NCBI RefSeq assembly: GCF_001971705.1
Contig: NZ_CP019327.1
Span: 1,240,001-1,304,000, forward strand
Direction of reading: 5' to 3'
Source of the DNA: Natronorubrum daqingense
Lineage (GTDB): Archaea > Halobacteriota > Halobacteria > Halobacteriales > Natrialbaceae
Length of the DNA stretch: 64,000 nt
This document shows positions 43,528 through 53,155 of this stretch, piece after piece. The notes under the pieces were generated by a model. That model ran no database searches. It was not told the DNA's origin and saw only the letters and a program-made list of their open reading frames with translations. The position numbers and the translations under genes were made by a program. Within the stretch, counting starts at the first letter, position 1. Each line of letters begins with the position of its first letter.

Positions 43528-45045
43528 CTACGAGGCGACGCCGACGTTCGACGCGGAGATGCCACCGGTCTGGACGTTCTCGTTCTCCTGCATAGTGATC
43601 TGCACGGAGTCTGCATCACCTTCGTCGTCGGCAATCGCGATCGATGCGTGTTGTTCGTCGTAGTTGCCCTGCTCCACTAGTTGGGACTGCTCGAGTGCGG
43701 CAGTTGCATCCTGAGTCACGTCGCTGGTCTGTTCGGCGCTCGTGTCGAAGTCGTAGGACATGCCCGGTGCGTCCTCGACGTCTTCGCCGCCGACGGTGAC
43801 GGTCGAACTCGAGGTGTGACCGTCGGTGTCGAAGACGAGACCTGGGCCAGCGTAGACGTTGAGCGCTTCGGCGAAGCCGACCTGCGCGTTGTAGTTTTGC
43901 TGGTGGGCCAGTTGGACCGCCGAAGCCTCACTGTTGTCGGTCGCGATCGCGACCGCAGTGTTCTGCAGATTGACGTTCAGTTGTTCGACCGACTGCTCCT
44001 GATCGACGCTCGAGGTGGCAGTCTGTGAGTCGTCCTTGTCGTCTTTCTTGTCGTCTTCAGGCATTTCCGTGTCGACGACGCTACTTTCGGCCTCTGCGCC
44101 AGCCGTTGCAACGTTCATCCCGCCCATCGAGGCGAAGATGTTCTCAGCATCGGCGGAGGCGATCTGGTCGTTGAGGTTGGTCTGGTCGGATATCTGGATC
44201 GACGTTGCAGTGGAGTTTTCACCGACGGCGATGGCGACTGCACCGCTTTGCTCGTTGATGTTCGCCTGTTCGACGCCTTGTTCTTGATCAACCAGTTCTG
44301 CTTCGCTCTGGTCGACGTACTCGCCGCCGCCAGCGTAGATGTTTGCTGCGTTCGCAGCTCCCTCTTGGAGGTTCTCGTTGTGCTGGTCGGTCTGTTGGAG
44401 TGCAGTTGCGTCACTCTCGTCCGCAGCGAACGCGAACGCCGTACTCTGTTCGTTGACGTTCGCCTGTGCAACGTCCTGGCTCTGGGTTACGCTGGCTTCG
44501 GCTGACTGCGTGACCGTCTCTTTGTCGTCTTTCTCGCCAGCGACTCCCCAGCCATCGTACTGCTGGTTGTCGCCGTTACCCATCAGGAGGTAGACGTCAC
44601 CGACGTCTTCGAACTGCGTTTCTTCGGTGTCGGCAGCCTCGTTCTCGGTGGATGCCTCACCCGTCTGGGCGTTCGCGTTCATCTGGTTCGCCTCCTGGAC
44701 GGCCGTTGCTTCGCCGCCGTCGATCGAGATGGAAGCCGCTTCACCCTGTTCGTGGACGTTCACCTGATCGACGTCCTGATGTTGAATGACTTCTGTCGTG
44801 TCGTCTGCGTTTTCAGGATCGTCGACCGCGTGTTCTTCGACGTACTCCTCGAGCGACTGATCTTCGAGATCAGCGCCAAAGACCAAGTAGAGGTCTTCAC
44901 CGTTCTCGAGTGCGTGTACGTTGTCTGCACCGCCACTGTCACCAGCCATTGCCGCGGGTGCGCCTCCGGCGAGCATCGCTATGGAAACGATACAGGCCAG
45001 GAAAGCTGCTGTATATCGTGATCGTCTCGTGTCTGTGTCTGTCAT
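43528..45045 (-). CDS. large secreted Q/N-ladder repeat protein
   Basis: 505-residue exported protein. The Sec signal is RRSRYTAAFLACIVSIAMLA followed by GGAPAAMA, with probable cleavage at residue 34 (A-M-A/G). Five roughly 45-residue modules start near 86, 186, 251, 346 and 450. Each reads like Q-x-Q-x-V-x-Q-x-N-x3-Q-x2-A-x-A-I-A, then A-x3-Q-x3-Q-x-N-x-N-x-Q. Most are bordered by N-I/V-Y/F-A-x-x-G motifs (NIYAGGG, NIFASMG, NVYAGPG). Acidic linkers separate them. The Q/N spacing resembles curli repeats but not closely enough to claim homology. A longer start (45105) is possible. The secreted gene at 45762 shares the module. Confidence 0.8.
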   Translation of the reverse strand: MTDTDTRRSRYTAAFLACIVSIAMLAGGAPAAMAGDSGGADNVHALENGEDLYLVFGADLEDQSLEEYVEEHAVDDPENADDTTEVIQHQDVDQVNVHEQGEAASISIDGGEATAVQEANQMNANAQTGEASTENEAADTEETQFEDVGDVYLLMGNGDNQQYDGWGVAGEKDDKETVTQSAEASVTQSQDVAQANVNEQSTAFAFAADESDATALQQTDQHNENLQEGAANAANIYAGGGEYVDQSEAELVDQEQGVEQANINEQSGAVAIAVGENSTATSIQISDQTNLNDQIASADAENIFASMGGMNVATAGAEAESSVVDTEMPEDDKKDDKDDSQTATSSVDQEQSVEQLNVNLQNTAVAIATDNSEASAVQLAHQQNYNAQVGFAEALNVYAGPGLVFDTDGHTSSSTVTVGGEDVEDAPGMSYDFDTSAEQTSDVTQDATAALEQSQLVEQGNYDEQHASIAIADDEGDADSVQITMQENENVQTGGISASNVGVAS

Positions 45046-45761
45046 GATGTTTTCCGTTGCGTCTGTGAGTGTCGTTCGTTGCTGAAATTCTGCGACGCGA
45101 ACCATCCTATCCCGATGAGTACCTTTGTTATCTACAAATTGCCAAAGAGATGAAGTGGGCTACCGAATAGAATAATCTCCTTTCTCGAGAGAAATCAGTT
45201 GCTTCGGTCGTTGCCACACATCATCGAATCCGACTTGTGTCCGACTAATTGACAGCGATCGAGAGTGATGGATGGCGCTCCTAACAGGCTATTACTGGTC
45301 CGAATACCGACCGTTTTCCGACAGGAGGATTCAATTTTGATACAAAATATTAAATTGTGGACTGTTCCTCGAGTGCAATCCGTTAATTCGGTGCAGACGG
45401 GAACCGGTGAACTGCTTTAATGAGGCAAATTTTGACCGTAACAACTGAACTGTTGTGCAATGAACTAACGTTCAGCCTCAAAATATGAGTGCTAGAGCTA
45501 GAACAGTTTAGAATCGATGAGTAGTTAATAATCTCTCATAACCGATAAGCGCACCCATAGGGGCTGCTAGACCACTCGTTCGAATTGAAACGGTTGCCCG
45601 GGTTCAAATGGCTCCCCAGTAACAGCATCGACCGGGCAACGCACCACGAGGATGGACAACATGACGGGGGTCACGAGAACGACCACGTCACTCGAAGAGC
45701 GATCTCGAATCGTGTGTCCTGTGGTGGCGTTTGCACGCCCGATCCCAACACACTACTAACA
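45046..45761. other. AT-rich divergent promoter region of the secreted-protein pair
   Basis: About 700 bases between two divergently transcribed secreted proteins, clearly richer in A+T than the flanks (45300-45560). Several TATA-like patches occur (gatacaaaat near 45338; gttaataatc near 45525). An inverted repeat gttgcccgg...ccgggcaac (about 45592-45641) lies in the probable leader of the plus-strand gene. A 59-codon frame upstream of 45762 has no credible features and is taken as non-coding. The length and composition suggest complex regulation. Confidence 0.5.
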
Positions 45762-46319
45762 ATGAAACGCGCACTCACAGCACTACTGACGCTCGCGATG
45801 ATCGGCAGCCTCATGTTTATGGGGTTCGCTGGAACGGCAGCTGCACAGGAAGAAACTGACGCGGTAAACAACGTGGAGATTTCACAGGAGAACAACAACG
45901 CACAGGTTGGAATCTCCGGTGCATTCGCCGCGAGTGATACCACGAGCGCTGACGACCCTGAGCCGAACTGCAACGGCCAGTGTGACAGCGCCAACGATGG
46001 GCCAACTGATGGCGTCTCTGCAACGTCGTCCGTTGACCAGACCCAAAACCTCGCACAGGGTAACTCCGCAACCGTCGGCGACCAGACTGCGGTTGACATC
46101 GGCGACATTGACGTTGGCCTCGGCGCTGAGGACCCAGAGGAGGATGAGAACGACAACGACGAGAACGATAACGGCGAGAACGATAACGGCGAGAACGACA
46201 ACGACGAGAACGATAACGGCGAGAACGATAACGGCGAGAACGATAACGGCGAGAACGACAACGGCGAGAACGATAACGGCGAGAACGATAACGGCGAGAA
46301 CGACAACGGCGACGAATAA
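45762..46319 (+). CDS. small secreted protein sharing the Q/N ladder, with ENDNG minisatellite tail
   Basis: 185-residue exported protein. The Sec signal ALTALLTLAMIGSLMFMGFA is followed by GTAAA, with probable cleavage before QEE near residue 29. Residues 38-54 (VEISQENNNAQVGISGAFA) match the second half of the large protein's module, for example HQQNYNAQVGFAEALNV. Residues 86-113 (TSSVDQTQNLAQGNSATVGD) match the first half, TSSVDQEQSVEQLNVNLQ. Two Cys (70 and 74) sit between them. The last 55 residues are eleven ENDN(G/D) units. The shared module implies a common structure or assembly. Start chosen at 45762 because the signal peptide begins there. Confidence 0.85.
   Translation: MKRALTALLTLAMIGSLMFMGFAGTAAAQEETDAVNNVEISQENNNAQVGISGAFAASDTTSADDPEPNCNGQCDSANDGPTDGVSATSSVDQTQNLAQGNSATVGDQTAVDIGDIDVGLGAEDPEEDENDNDENDNGENDNGENDNDENDNGENDNGENDNGENDNGENDNGENDNGENDNGDE
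46146..46310 (+). repeat. 15-bp minisatellite encoding ENDN(G/D), 11 units
   Basis: Eleven near-identical 15-bp units gagaacga(t/c)aacg(g/a)c in frame at the end of the secreted protein gene. Only two third-base variants and the G/D alternation differ. Such arrays can change length by slippage, which would alter the acidic tail without breaking the frame. Confidence 0.95.
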
Positions 46320-46342
46320 CGCCGCGTAGCCTACTTAGTTCG

Positions 46343-46353
46343 TTTATTTTTTT
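46343..46353 (+). terminator. T-rich transcription stop after the secreted-protein gene
   Basis: An uninterrupted T-rich run (tttattttttt) lies 24 nt after the stop codon. T-tracts of this kind end archaeal transcripts. The gene on the other side (larC) ends at 46429, so the tract could serve both directions only weakly. Confidence 0.55.
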
Positions 46354-46428
46354 GCGTATCGTCCCGAGGAGTAGATCGGCTAATCAATCTGGTACCCTCT
46401 CCTTCGAGCGACAGATTTTACGGAAAGG

Positions 46429-47823
46429 TTAGTGCTCGGTGTGTACCTCGTGTTCGGCGAGTCGTCGTATCTCTCGAATCGGTTCACCAGTTTCTGCCGC
46501 GATCGTGGCCGCGTCGTCGTACTCTGCACTCACGTCGTACACCGTGCCCTCCTCGTCGCTGGCAACCTTGACGGTCACGTCGTAGGTCTCTCCCTCGAGC
46601 GAGAGTTCGACCGTCTCGAACTCCCGATTCGCGATCCAACGGTGGGTAGCCCCGGCATCCCGAACGCCGAGCGTCCCTGTCTCTTCGGCCAGCGCTCGAG
46701 CGACACGCTCCCGATCAGCGGGCTTACAGATGACCTTCACGAGGTGGCCGGGGCGGGACTTCTTCATCGTCGCGGGGAGAATCGAAACGTCCCGCGCGCC
46801 CGCGTCCGCGAGTGTTTCCTGTAACCCGCCGAGGACCTCCGGCGTCGCGTCGTCTAGATTCGTCTCGAGGACGGCGATATCGTCCTTCTCGAGGCCGCCG
46901 CGTGCTCCGCTGTCCCCGACGAGCACGCGAAGGACGTTCGGGTGCGGATCGAGGTCGTAGCCACCCGCCCCGTAACCGGAGCCCTCGAGGTCGAGCGTCG
47001 GCAGCGACTCGATGCCGTCCGCGAGGTGAGCCAAAATCGCCGCGCCGGTGGGCGTCAGGAGTTCGGTTTCGACGGGACCGCCGCGAAGCGACCACTCAGC
47101 CCGCTGAGCGAGTTCGACGACCGCCGGGGTCGGGACTGGATACTCGCCGTGGCTCATCGACACGGTGCCACCGCCCGTCGCGAGCGGCGTGGTCACGATT
47201 CGTTCGATCTCGAGGTCGTGCACCAAGAGGGTCGCACCGACGATGTCCGCGATGGCGTCGTCGGCCCCGACTTCGTGGAAGTGGATCTCCTCGAGCGACT
47301 CCCCGTGGACGCTCGCCTCGGCTTCGCCGAGGAGTTCGAAAATCGCGAGCGCGTCGGCCTCGACTGCCGACTCGAGGCCCATCGCTTCGACGATCTCGCG
47401 GACCTCGAGATAGCTTCGGTGGGGACCGTGTCCCTCGGCGTGTGCGTGGGAGTGGCCGTGGGAATGGCTGTGGTCGTGGGAATGGTTGTGGTCGTGGGAA
47501 TGGTCGTGATCGTCAGCGTCACCGTGTTCGTGATCGTGACCGTTGTCGCGCTCGTGAGAGTGGTCGTGACTATCCCCGTCACCGTGTTCGTGGGAGTGGC
47601 CGTCTTCACTACCGTCGTCGGCCGTTTCGTCTCGATCTGTCAGGTAGACATCGACCGTCGTCGCGGAAATCCCGGATTTGACGGTCTCGCCGATTCGGTA
47701 TTCGACCTCGAGTGCGTCGGTGACGGGTTCTAAGGCGTCGGGGTCCGCGCCGGCATCGAGCAAGGCGGCGAGGATCATGTCGCCGCTTGCGCCCATGCGC
47801 CCGTCGAACGCGAGCGTTTTCAT
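46429..47823 (-). CDS. larC: nickel-pincer-cofactor biosynthesis protein LarC
   Basis: 464-residue CTP-dependent nickel insertase of the pyridinium-bisthiocarboxylate (NPN) cofactor used by lactate racemase and related epimerases. The start AFDGRMGASGDMILAALLDAGAD and the later EIHFHEVGADDAIADIVGA and GYGAGGYDLDPHPNVLRVLVG are diagnostic. Residues 76-135 form an exceptionally His-rich loop (about 26 His), a likely nickel store. In some bacteria larC needs a programmed frameshift; here it is one continuous frame. No larB, larE or larA lies nearby. Start at 47823 is supported by the family N-terminus. Confidence 0.93.
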   Translation of the reverse strand: MKTLAFDGRMGASGDMILAALLDAGADPDALEPVTDALEVEYRIGETVKSGISATTVDVYLTDRDETADDGSEDGHSHEHGDGDSHDHSHERDNGHDHEHGDADDHDHSHDHNHSHDHSHSHGHSHAHAEGHGPHRSYLEVREIVEAMGLESAVEADALAIFELLGEAEASVHGESLEEIHFHEVGADDAIADIVGATLLVHDLEIERIVTTPLATGGGTVSMSHGEYPVPTPAVVELAQRAEWSLRGGPVETELLTPTGAAILAHLADGIESLPTLDLEGSGYGAGGYDLDPHPNVLRVLVGDSGARGGLEKDDIAVLETNLDDATPEVLGGLQETLADAGARDVSILPATMKKSRPGHLVKVICKPADRERVARALAEETGTLGVRDAGATHRWIANREFETVELSLEGETYDVTVKVASDEEGTVYDVSAEYDDAATIAAETGEPIREIRRLAEHEVHTEH

Positions 47824-48059
47824 AAATAGACGGCTGTGAGGCACGGCTAAAAAGCCATCTTCTCAGTGCCACCGTCTCCCTCGAGATCGAGGGGACGGAG
47901 ATGTGTCGGTACCCCCAAAACCGACCGATGCCGGTACAGCTATGTGTGTACCTGTGGGAGTTATCCATGGTAGCATTTAGCACAGGAAATGACTTGGGCT
48001 AGCAAAAAAACTATCCGCGCACGAGGCGGAGACACAGACAAGGCCGTCCATCCCGAATC

Positions 48060-50291
48060 ATGAACGAAGTTCAACTGGAGGTTGCGAAGGCATACCCGAA
48101 CGACTCGGGTCGTGGTATCGCCCGACTCGACCCGGACACGCTGTTACATCTGAAGCTCAGTCCGGGCGACATCATCGAAATTGAAGGTGCAGATACGACC
48201 GCCGCGAAGGTGTGGCGGGCCGACCGGCAGGACTGGAATACGGATACCGTCCGTATCGACGGGTTCACGCGCCAGAACGCCGACGTAGGGATCGGCGAGC
48301 GTGTGACGATCCGGAAAGCCGAGGCCACGAAGGCCGACAAACTCACCCTCGCCCCACCCGAGGAGGCGTCGGTGCAGTTCGGCTCCGACGCGGCCGGCAT
48401 GGTCAAACGTCAGATCCTCAAACGGCCGGTCGTCGGCCGTGACATCGTCCCGGTTATGTCCTCGACGAACCACCCATTCATGCGGTCGCCCGGACAGGCG
48501 ATTCCGCTCATCGCCGTCGAGACGGAGCCGGAAGGCGTCGTCCTGATCACCGAGGACACCGACGTAGAACTCCGCGAAGAGCCGATCAGCGGCTTCGAGA
48601 AGACCGGAGGCGGGATCACCTACGAGGACATCGGCGGGCTCCAAAACGAGATCCAACGGGTCCGCGAGATGGTCGAACTGCCGATGAAACACCCCCAGAT
48701 CTTCAAGAAACTGGGGATCGAACCGCCACAGGGCGTCTTGCTTCACGGGCCGCCCGGAACCGGGAAGACCCTGCTCGCGAAAGCCGTCGCCAACGAAACC
48801 TCCGCGAGTTTCTTCTCCATCGCCGGGCCAGAGATTATCTCGAAGTACTACGGCGAATCCGAACAGCAACTCCGGGAAATCTTCGAGGACGCGAGCGAGG
48901 AGTCGCCGTCGATCATCTTCATCGACGAACTCGACTCGATCGCACCGAAACGCGAGGACGTCACCGGCGAAGTCGAACGCCGCGTCGTCGCCCAACTGCT
49001 GACGATGATGGACGGCCTCGAGGCTCGAGGGCAGGTCATCGTCATCGCGGCCACGAACCGCGTCGATTCGGTCGACCCCGCACTGCGTCGACCCGGTCGA
49101 TTCGACCGCGAGATCGAAATCGGCGTCCCGGACGAGGTGGGTCGCGAGGAGATCCTGCAGATCCACACCCGCGGTATGCCCCTCTCCGACGACGTCAGCC
49201 TCGGTCACCTGGCCGACGAGACCCACGGCTTCGTCGGCGCTGACATCGAGAGTCTGACGAAAGAGGCTGCGATGAAGGCCCTGCGCCGGTACTTACCGGA
49301 GATCGACTTGGACGAGGAGGACATCCCGCCGAGCCTGATCGACCGGATGATCGTCAAGCGCGAGGACTTCCGGGGCGCGCTCAACGAGGTCGAACCCTCG
49401 GCGATGCGGGAGGTGCTCGTCGAACTACCGAAAATCTCCTGGGACGACGTCGGCGGTCTTCACTCCGCGAAAGAGCAGGTTCAGGAGTCCGTCGAGTGGC
49501 CGCTGAACAACCCCGGTCGATTCGATCGGCTCGGAATCGATCCGCCGGCCGGCGTCTTGCTCTACGGGCCACCCGGAACCGGGAAGACGCTCATGGCGAA
49601 AGCCGTGGCCAACGAGACGAACGCGAACTTCATCTCGGTCCGTGGGCCACAGTTGCTCTCGAAGTGGGTCGGCGAATCGGAGAAGGCCATCCGGCAGACC
49701 TTCCGCAAGGCGCGCCAGGTCTCCCCGACGGTGATCTTCTTCGACGAACTCGACGCCCTCGCACCCGGCCGAGGCGGCGAGGTCGGCTCGAACGTCTCCG
49801 AGCGAGTCGTCAATCAACTCCTCACCGAACTCGACGGCCTCGAGGAAATGGAGAACGTGATGGTCATCGGCGCGACCAACCGACCTGACATGATCGATCC
49901 CGCACTCCTGCGCTCGGGTCGGTTCGACCGCCTCGTCATGATCGGCGAACCCGACATCGACGGCCGCGAGCGAATCCTCGAGATTCACACCGAGGACACG
50001 CCTCTCGCGGCGGACGTGACGCTGCGTGAAATCGCGGAGATCACGGACGGCTACGTCGGCAGCGACCTCGAGTCGATCGCTCGAGAGTCGGCAATTGAGG
50101 CACTCCGTGAGGATCACGAAGCCGATATCGTCGAGATGCGCCACTTCAGGCAGGCGATGGAGAACGTTCGGCCGACGATCACCGACGACATCCTCGAGTA
50201 CTACGAGCAGATCGAAGAGGAGTTCCAGGGCGGCGGTTCGGGCGGTCCCGGGCCGACGGGTCGACGCGGCAGCCGAATCGGCTTCCAGTAA
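48060..50291 (+). CDS. CDC48/VCP-family AAA+ ATPase
   Basis: 743-residue hexameric unfoldase acting with the proteasome and other partners. The N-domain (1 to about 185) is a double-psi barrel plus a four-stranded barrel. The D1 Walker A is [13 protein letters not shown] (Lys236) with Walker [17 protein letters not shown]2 has [13 protein letters not shown] (Lys509) and [16 protein letters not shown]. Both second regions of homology ([21 protein letters not shown] and [20 protein letters not shown]) are intact. Length is typical. The C-terminal tail is Gly-rich. It is monocistronic with a promoter between it and larC. Confidence 0.97.
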   Translation: MNEVQLEVAKAYPNDSGRGIARLDPDTLLHLKLSPGDIIEIEGADTTAAKVWRADRQDWNTDTVRIDGFTRQNADVGIGERVTIRKAEATKADKLTLAPPEEASVQFGSDAAGMVKRQILKRPVVGRDIVPVMSSTNHPFMRSPGQAIPLIAVETEPEGVVLITEDTDVELREEPISGFEKTGGGITYEDIGGLQNEIQRVREMVELPMKHPQIFKKLGIEPPQGVLLHGPPGTGKTLLAKAVANETSASFFSIAGPEIISKYYGESEQQLREIFEDASEESPSIIFIDELDSIAPKREDVTGEVERRVVAQLLTMMDGLEARGQVIVIAATNRVDSVDPALRRPGRFDREIEIGVPDEVGREEILQIHTRGMPLSDDVSLGHLADETHGFVGADIESLTKEAAMKALRRYLPEIDLDEEDIPPSLIDRMIVKREDFRGALNEVEPSAMREVLVELPKISWDDVGGLHSAKEQVQESVEWPLNNPGRFDRLGIDPPAGVLLYGPPGTGKTLMAKAVANETNANFISVRGPQLLSKWVGESEKAIRQTFRKARQVSPTVIFFDELDALAPGRGGEVGSNVSERVVNQLLTELDGLEEMENVMVIGATNRPDMIDPALLRSGRFDRLVMIGEPDIDGRERILEIHTEDTPLAADVTLREIAEITDGYVGSDLESIARESAIEALREDHEADIVEMRHFRQAMENVRPTITDDILEYYEQIEEEFQGGGSGGPGPTGRRGSRIGFQ

Positions 50292-50936
50292 CCGGCTTTG
50301 GTCGGTTTCGAAATTGGTCGCCTTTTTCAGCTGATTCGGTTCCTCCACTGAGGTCGTCTGGACGTCACTGTGAAGTTCTCCGTTCGCCGCTGATTCCCTT
50401 CGACCGTCACCACATCTCTCCGTTCATCGTCGATTCACGTCTTCCGTTCGTTTCCAGTCCAAGTCGCTCGTCGCACAGCTTCTTTGTTCAAACTCACACC
50501 TGAAACTGAATTCGGCGATTCGACAACTACGCGTGCGTATTGACCGCTGGGGTTCCTTCCAATCAGCGTATTTCTTCGGAAGGTCCTGATGGATACACAG
50601 CGCATATGTGTCAATTGCTCCAGTTGGAACCCCATCGCTGGAACCATGAGTGAGTTGGTTAATTCATCGAAGATAATTATCACATATGCTACTGTTGCTT
50701 ATTTGTCCGTCTTTGTGGCTTGTGAGCTTGTCGATGAGATCTGTCGTACAAGACGCCCATCACGCAGGTCACTACCAGTAGTCGAAGAGGCACCACTAAA
50801 TGTCGGAAGTCTTATGGGTTACAATGGGGGCCTGCTGAATGGAGACCACCTACAAAATATAAATATCAATGAACATACTACCTTGTGTGCTGGTGTCTGA
50901 CGAGAATTTATATGGGTAGGGAAGCCCTCAAGAGAT
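50292..50936. other. lower-GC intergenic region; one weak 103-codon frame
   Basis: About 640 bases with noticeably lower GC than the flanking genes. A plus-strand frame at 50589-50900 has one hydrophobic stretch (IIITYATVAYLSVFVAC), but no promoter at the usual distance and no known family. It is reported here as a possible but unsupported gene. A gaatttatatgg TATA element (50903-50914) belongs to the next gene. Confidence 0.4.
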
Positions 50937-51365
50937 ATGAGTAGCGATTCGAAGGAATCCACGCAAGGCGTCAAACAGAATCAATCCCCTGAGACAGACG
51001 ACACTTCATCTGCGACTGACACGCCCGAAACGCAACCTCTGTCGATAACGCTGCCAGACGGGAGTGAGAACGTTGCTGACGCGATTGTCACACATAGAGA
51101 GATGCTGGCTGATCCCCATGAACATGGGTTGGCGACTGATGAAGACATCTCGCATCTCTCAAAAGCGATGGAAACATTCTCGGATAGACTTGACAAAACC
51201 ACCCAACAGTACGACGAGACTCAATCGCAGACCGATGAACTCCAAAATCTCGTGGAACAACAACAGCAACAAATCAACGAACTGCAATCGGTAGTCATCT
51301 CACTCGCAGATATTCTCGGGACCGAAGCAGAGTGGACAACGTTCAACGACACAGAAGAAGCCTAG
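50937..51365 (+). CDS. acidic coiled-coil protein of unknown function
   Basis: 142-residue soluble protein. The first 40 residues are Ser/Thr/Glu-rich and disordered. Residues 45-80 contain ENVADAIVTHREMLADPHEHGLATDEDISHL. The last 60 residues form a Gln-rich coiled coil (QYDETQSQTDELQNLVEQQQ and onward), suggesting self-association. The start lies 27 nt after a gaatttatatgg TATA element, which makes it a real transcribed gene. Codon usage is less GC-rich than neighbours, a sign of recent acquisition or relaxed selection. No family recognised. Confidence 0.7.
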   Translation: MSSDSKESTQGVKQNQSPETDDTSSATDTPETQPLSITLPDGSENVADAIVTHREMLADPHEHGLATDEDISHLSKAMETFSDRLDKTTQQYDETQSQTDELQNLVEQQQQQINELQSVVISLADILGTEAEWTTFNDTEEA

Positions 51366-51924
51366 AGGACCTCTTCCGAACGTATGACAAGCCCGAAGTT
51401 TAGTACCAGCAGTTGGTAATCTCCTACTGAAGGACCCGAAAGAAAATCACTGCCGCTCGGTCACTCTCACAGCGTTACGGACCTGTAATCTCGATTGGTT
51501 GAATCTGATTGAATAGAGGGGTCAAACGATGTACGTCTGCGCTCTATTCAGCAGGTCGATATTTCACGTTCCTCTCTGAATAGAGAAATCGTATTTTCCA
51601 CTCTTGATACGATTCGGTGCCCGCTCGAGCGAACGCACGTCGGTTCGTGAGCCGTGACGACAGACTAGTGATGTGTGTGTCCGAATTCGGCTCACATTCA
51701 CGCAGATTCAGCGTTCCAATGGTCGATTACGACGTGCATACTCGCGGCTTCTCCCTCGGAATGGCTGTTTGTCGGTGGACATCGGATTCGGGGACGGAAT
51801 CCAGCCTCGCCGAAGATGTTCGGGTAATGGGCAACTACGTGGGATGAATTGAGCGTGTCTGTGGCAAACGTTCGCACTGGTATATGTGCTGGCGTCGATT
51901 CTGTGAGGTGTATCACCCAAAGCA
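51366..51924. other. gene-free stretch with inverted-repeat remnants
   Basis: About 560 bases, lower GC. Three copies of the 10-mer ctgaatagag or its near variant occur: direct (51509-51518, ttgaatagag), inverted (51542-51551, ctctattcag) and direct (51576-51585, ctgaatagag). The last two form a stem-loop. They resemble terminal repeats of a decayed IS or MITE. No transposase frame remains. The frames at 51617-51979 on both strands have no recognisable product. Confidence 0.45.
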
Positions 51925-52203
51925 ATGGCGAGCCCACCCACAGAACGTGAGAGTCGCGCCGATCCGACCCGCAGCACACTCGAGGACGACGAGCGGACGC
52001 ACCGAGCGCTCGAAGAACGCGTGCCGTCGCTCGCGAAGCCGATTCGGGTGACCGGCTTCTGGGGCGGCATTATTCTCCCCGTATTCTACGTTCCGTTGCT
52101 CGTGACCGGATTGTCGACGTCGTTCGAATTTTTGCTCTTTCTCGGTCTCGTCGCGCTCAATCTCCTCGCGTTGTACGTCGGACGGGTTCACAGACAGCAG
52201 TAG
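51925..52203 (+). CDS. 92-residue two-helix membrane protein
   Basis: Hydrophilic N-terminus of 40 residues (Arg/Glu-rich), then two hydrophobic helices (GFWGGIILPVFYVPLLVTGL and FEFLLFLGLVALNLLALYVG) and a short basic tail RVHRQQ. Similar small membrane proteins are frequent and unstudied in haloarchaea. The ATG at 51925 has no strong TATA at the usual distance, so the start is moderately supported. It converges on the EamA gene 16 nt away. Confidence 0.65.
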   Translation: MASPPTERESRADPTRSTLEDDERTHRALEERVPSLAKPIRVTGFWGGIILPVFYVPLLVTGLSTSFEFLLFLGLVALNLLALYVGRVHRQQ

Positions 52204-52219
52204 TTGACGTGCTATCCCG

Positions 52220-53155
52220 TTATTCACTCGAGAATCGACGGACGAGGTGATCGAACTCGCTTCGAATGGCCGTTCGTTTGACGAGGACGAAGCCTGCCGC
52301 GATGAATCCGAAGCCGACGACCGTGGCGGCGTCGACGACTTCGCCCAGATACAGCCAGCCGAAGAGCGCGGCGAAGACGGGGGCGACGTATGAGACCATG
52401 TTGATCTCGACAGCACCCAATCGCTCGAGTAGGTCGAAGTAAAGTAAAAAGCCGATCGCACTCGCAACCAGGGCCAGGTAGCCGAGTGCGCCGAGTGCTT
52501 CGGGGTGCGTCCACGCTGTCGGCTCGAGTGGTTCGCCAAGCGCGAGACTGACGGCGTGCATCACGAACGCGCCGCCGAGCATCGACCAGGCCTCGAGCGT
52601 TTCGATGGGGAGCGTGGCCTCGAGCGAACGGGTGATCACGCCGCCGAGGGCGAACGCGGTCGCGGCACAGAAGACCAAGAGAATCGCGACGACGTCTGTC
52701 GTCAGCAGCTGTTCTGGATCCGGTCGTGCGACGAGGCCGACGCCGACGAGTCCGAAGGCCAGTCCCACGATGCCGACGCTCGAGAGTGCATCCGTCGGGG
52801 TGAGTACTCGAGCGAAGCCGGTGGTCAACACGGGCGAGAGGCTCACGACGATGGCCGCCGCGGCTGCCGTCGTGTGCTGTTGTCCGACGAACAAGAAGAC
52901 GTGGTACGCCGCGATCAAGAGCGTGGCACCGACGGCGACGAGGAGCCACTCACCGCGACGGGTCGGATACCAGTCGTCGACGGCGTAGATGGCGTAGGCG
53001 AGCATGAGCACGCCGGCAATATCGTAGCGAAAGGCGGCGAACAAAACGGGTGGAAAGTGCTCGAGGCCCGCGCTGATGGCGACGAACGCGGTGCCCCAGA
53101 TTCCCGCGAGGGTGACGAAGAGGAGGGCGTTCCGGTATCTGCGCACACGGGACAT
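52220..53155 (-). CDS. EamA (DMT) family transporter
   Basis: 311-residue membrane protein with ten helices in two EamA repeats (about 8-140 and 155-292). FVTLAGIWGTAFVAISAGLEHFPPVLFAAFRYDIAGVLML is the standard N-repeat, and SYVAPVFAALFGWLYLGEVVDAATVVGFGFIAAGFVLV the C-repeat signature with the conserved P/E. Members export metabolites, amino acids or polyamines; substrate unknown. Length normal. Convergent with the small membrane gene at 51925. Confidence 0.93.
   Translation of the reverse strand: MSRVRRYRNALLFVTLAGIWGTAFVAISAGLEHFPPVLFAAFRYDIAGVLMLAYAIYAVDDWYPTRRGEWLLVAVGATLLIAAYHVFLFVGQQHTTAAAAAIVVSLSPVLTTGFARVLTPTDALSSVGIVGLAFGLVGVGLVARPDPEQLLTTDVVAILLVFCAATAFALGGVITRSLEATLPIETLEAWSMLGGAFVMHAVSLALGEPLEPTAWTHPEALGALGYLALVASAIGFLLYFDLLERLGAVEINMVSYVAPVFAALFGWLYLGEVVDAATVVGFGFIAAGFVLVKRTAIRSEFDHLVRRFSSE

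Noticed and set aside
45592..45641. tRNA-like gcccgggttcaaat in the leader of the secreted-protein gene
   Set aside because: It forms only a simple inverted repeat with ccgggcaac; no cloverleaf is possible.
45585..45761. Longer N-terminus for the small secreted protein
   Set aside because: It would place 59 charged residues before a classic signal peptide; the ATG at 45762 is the natural start.
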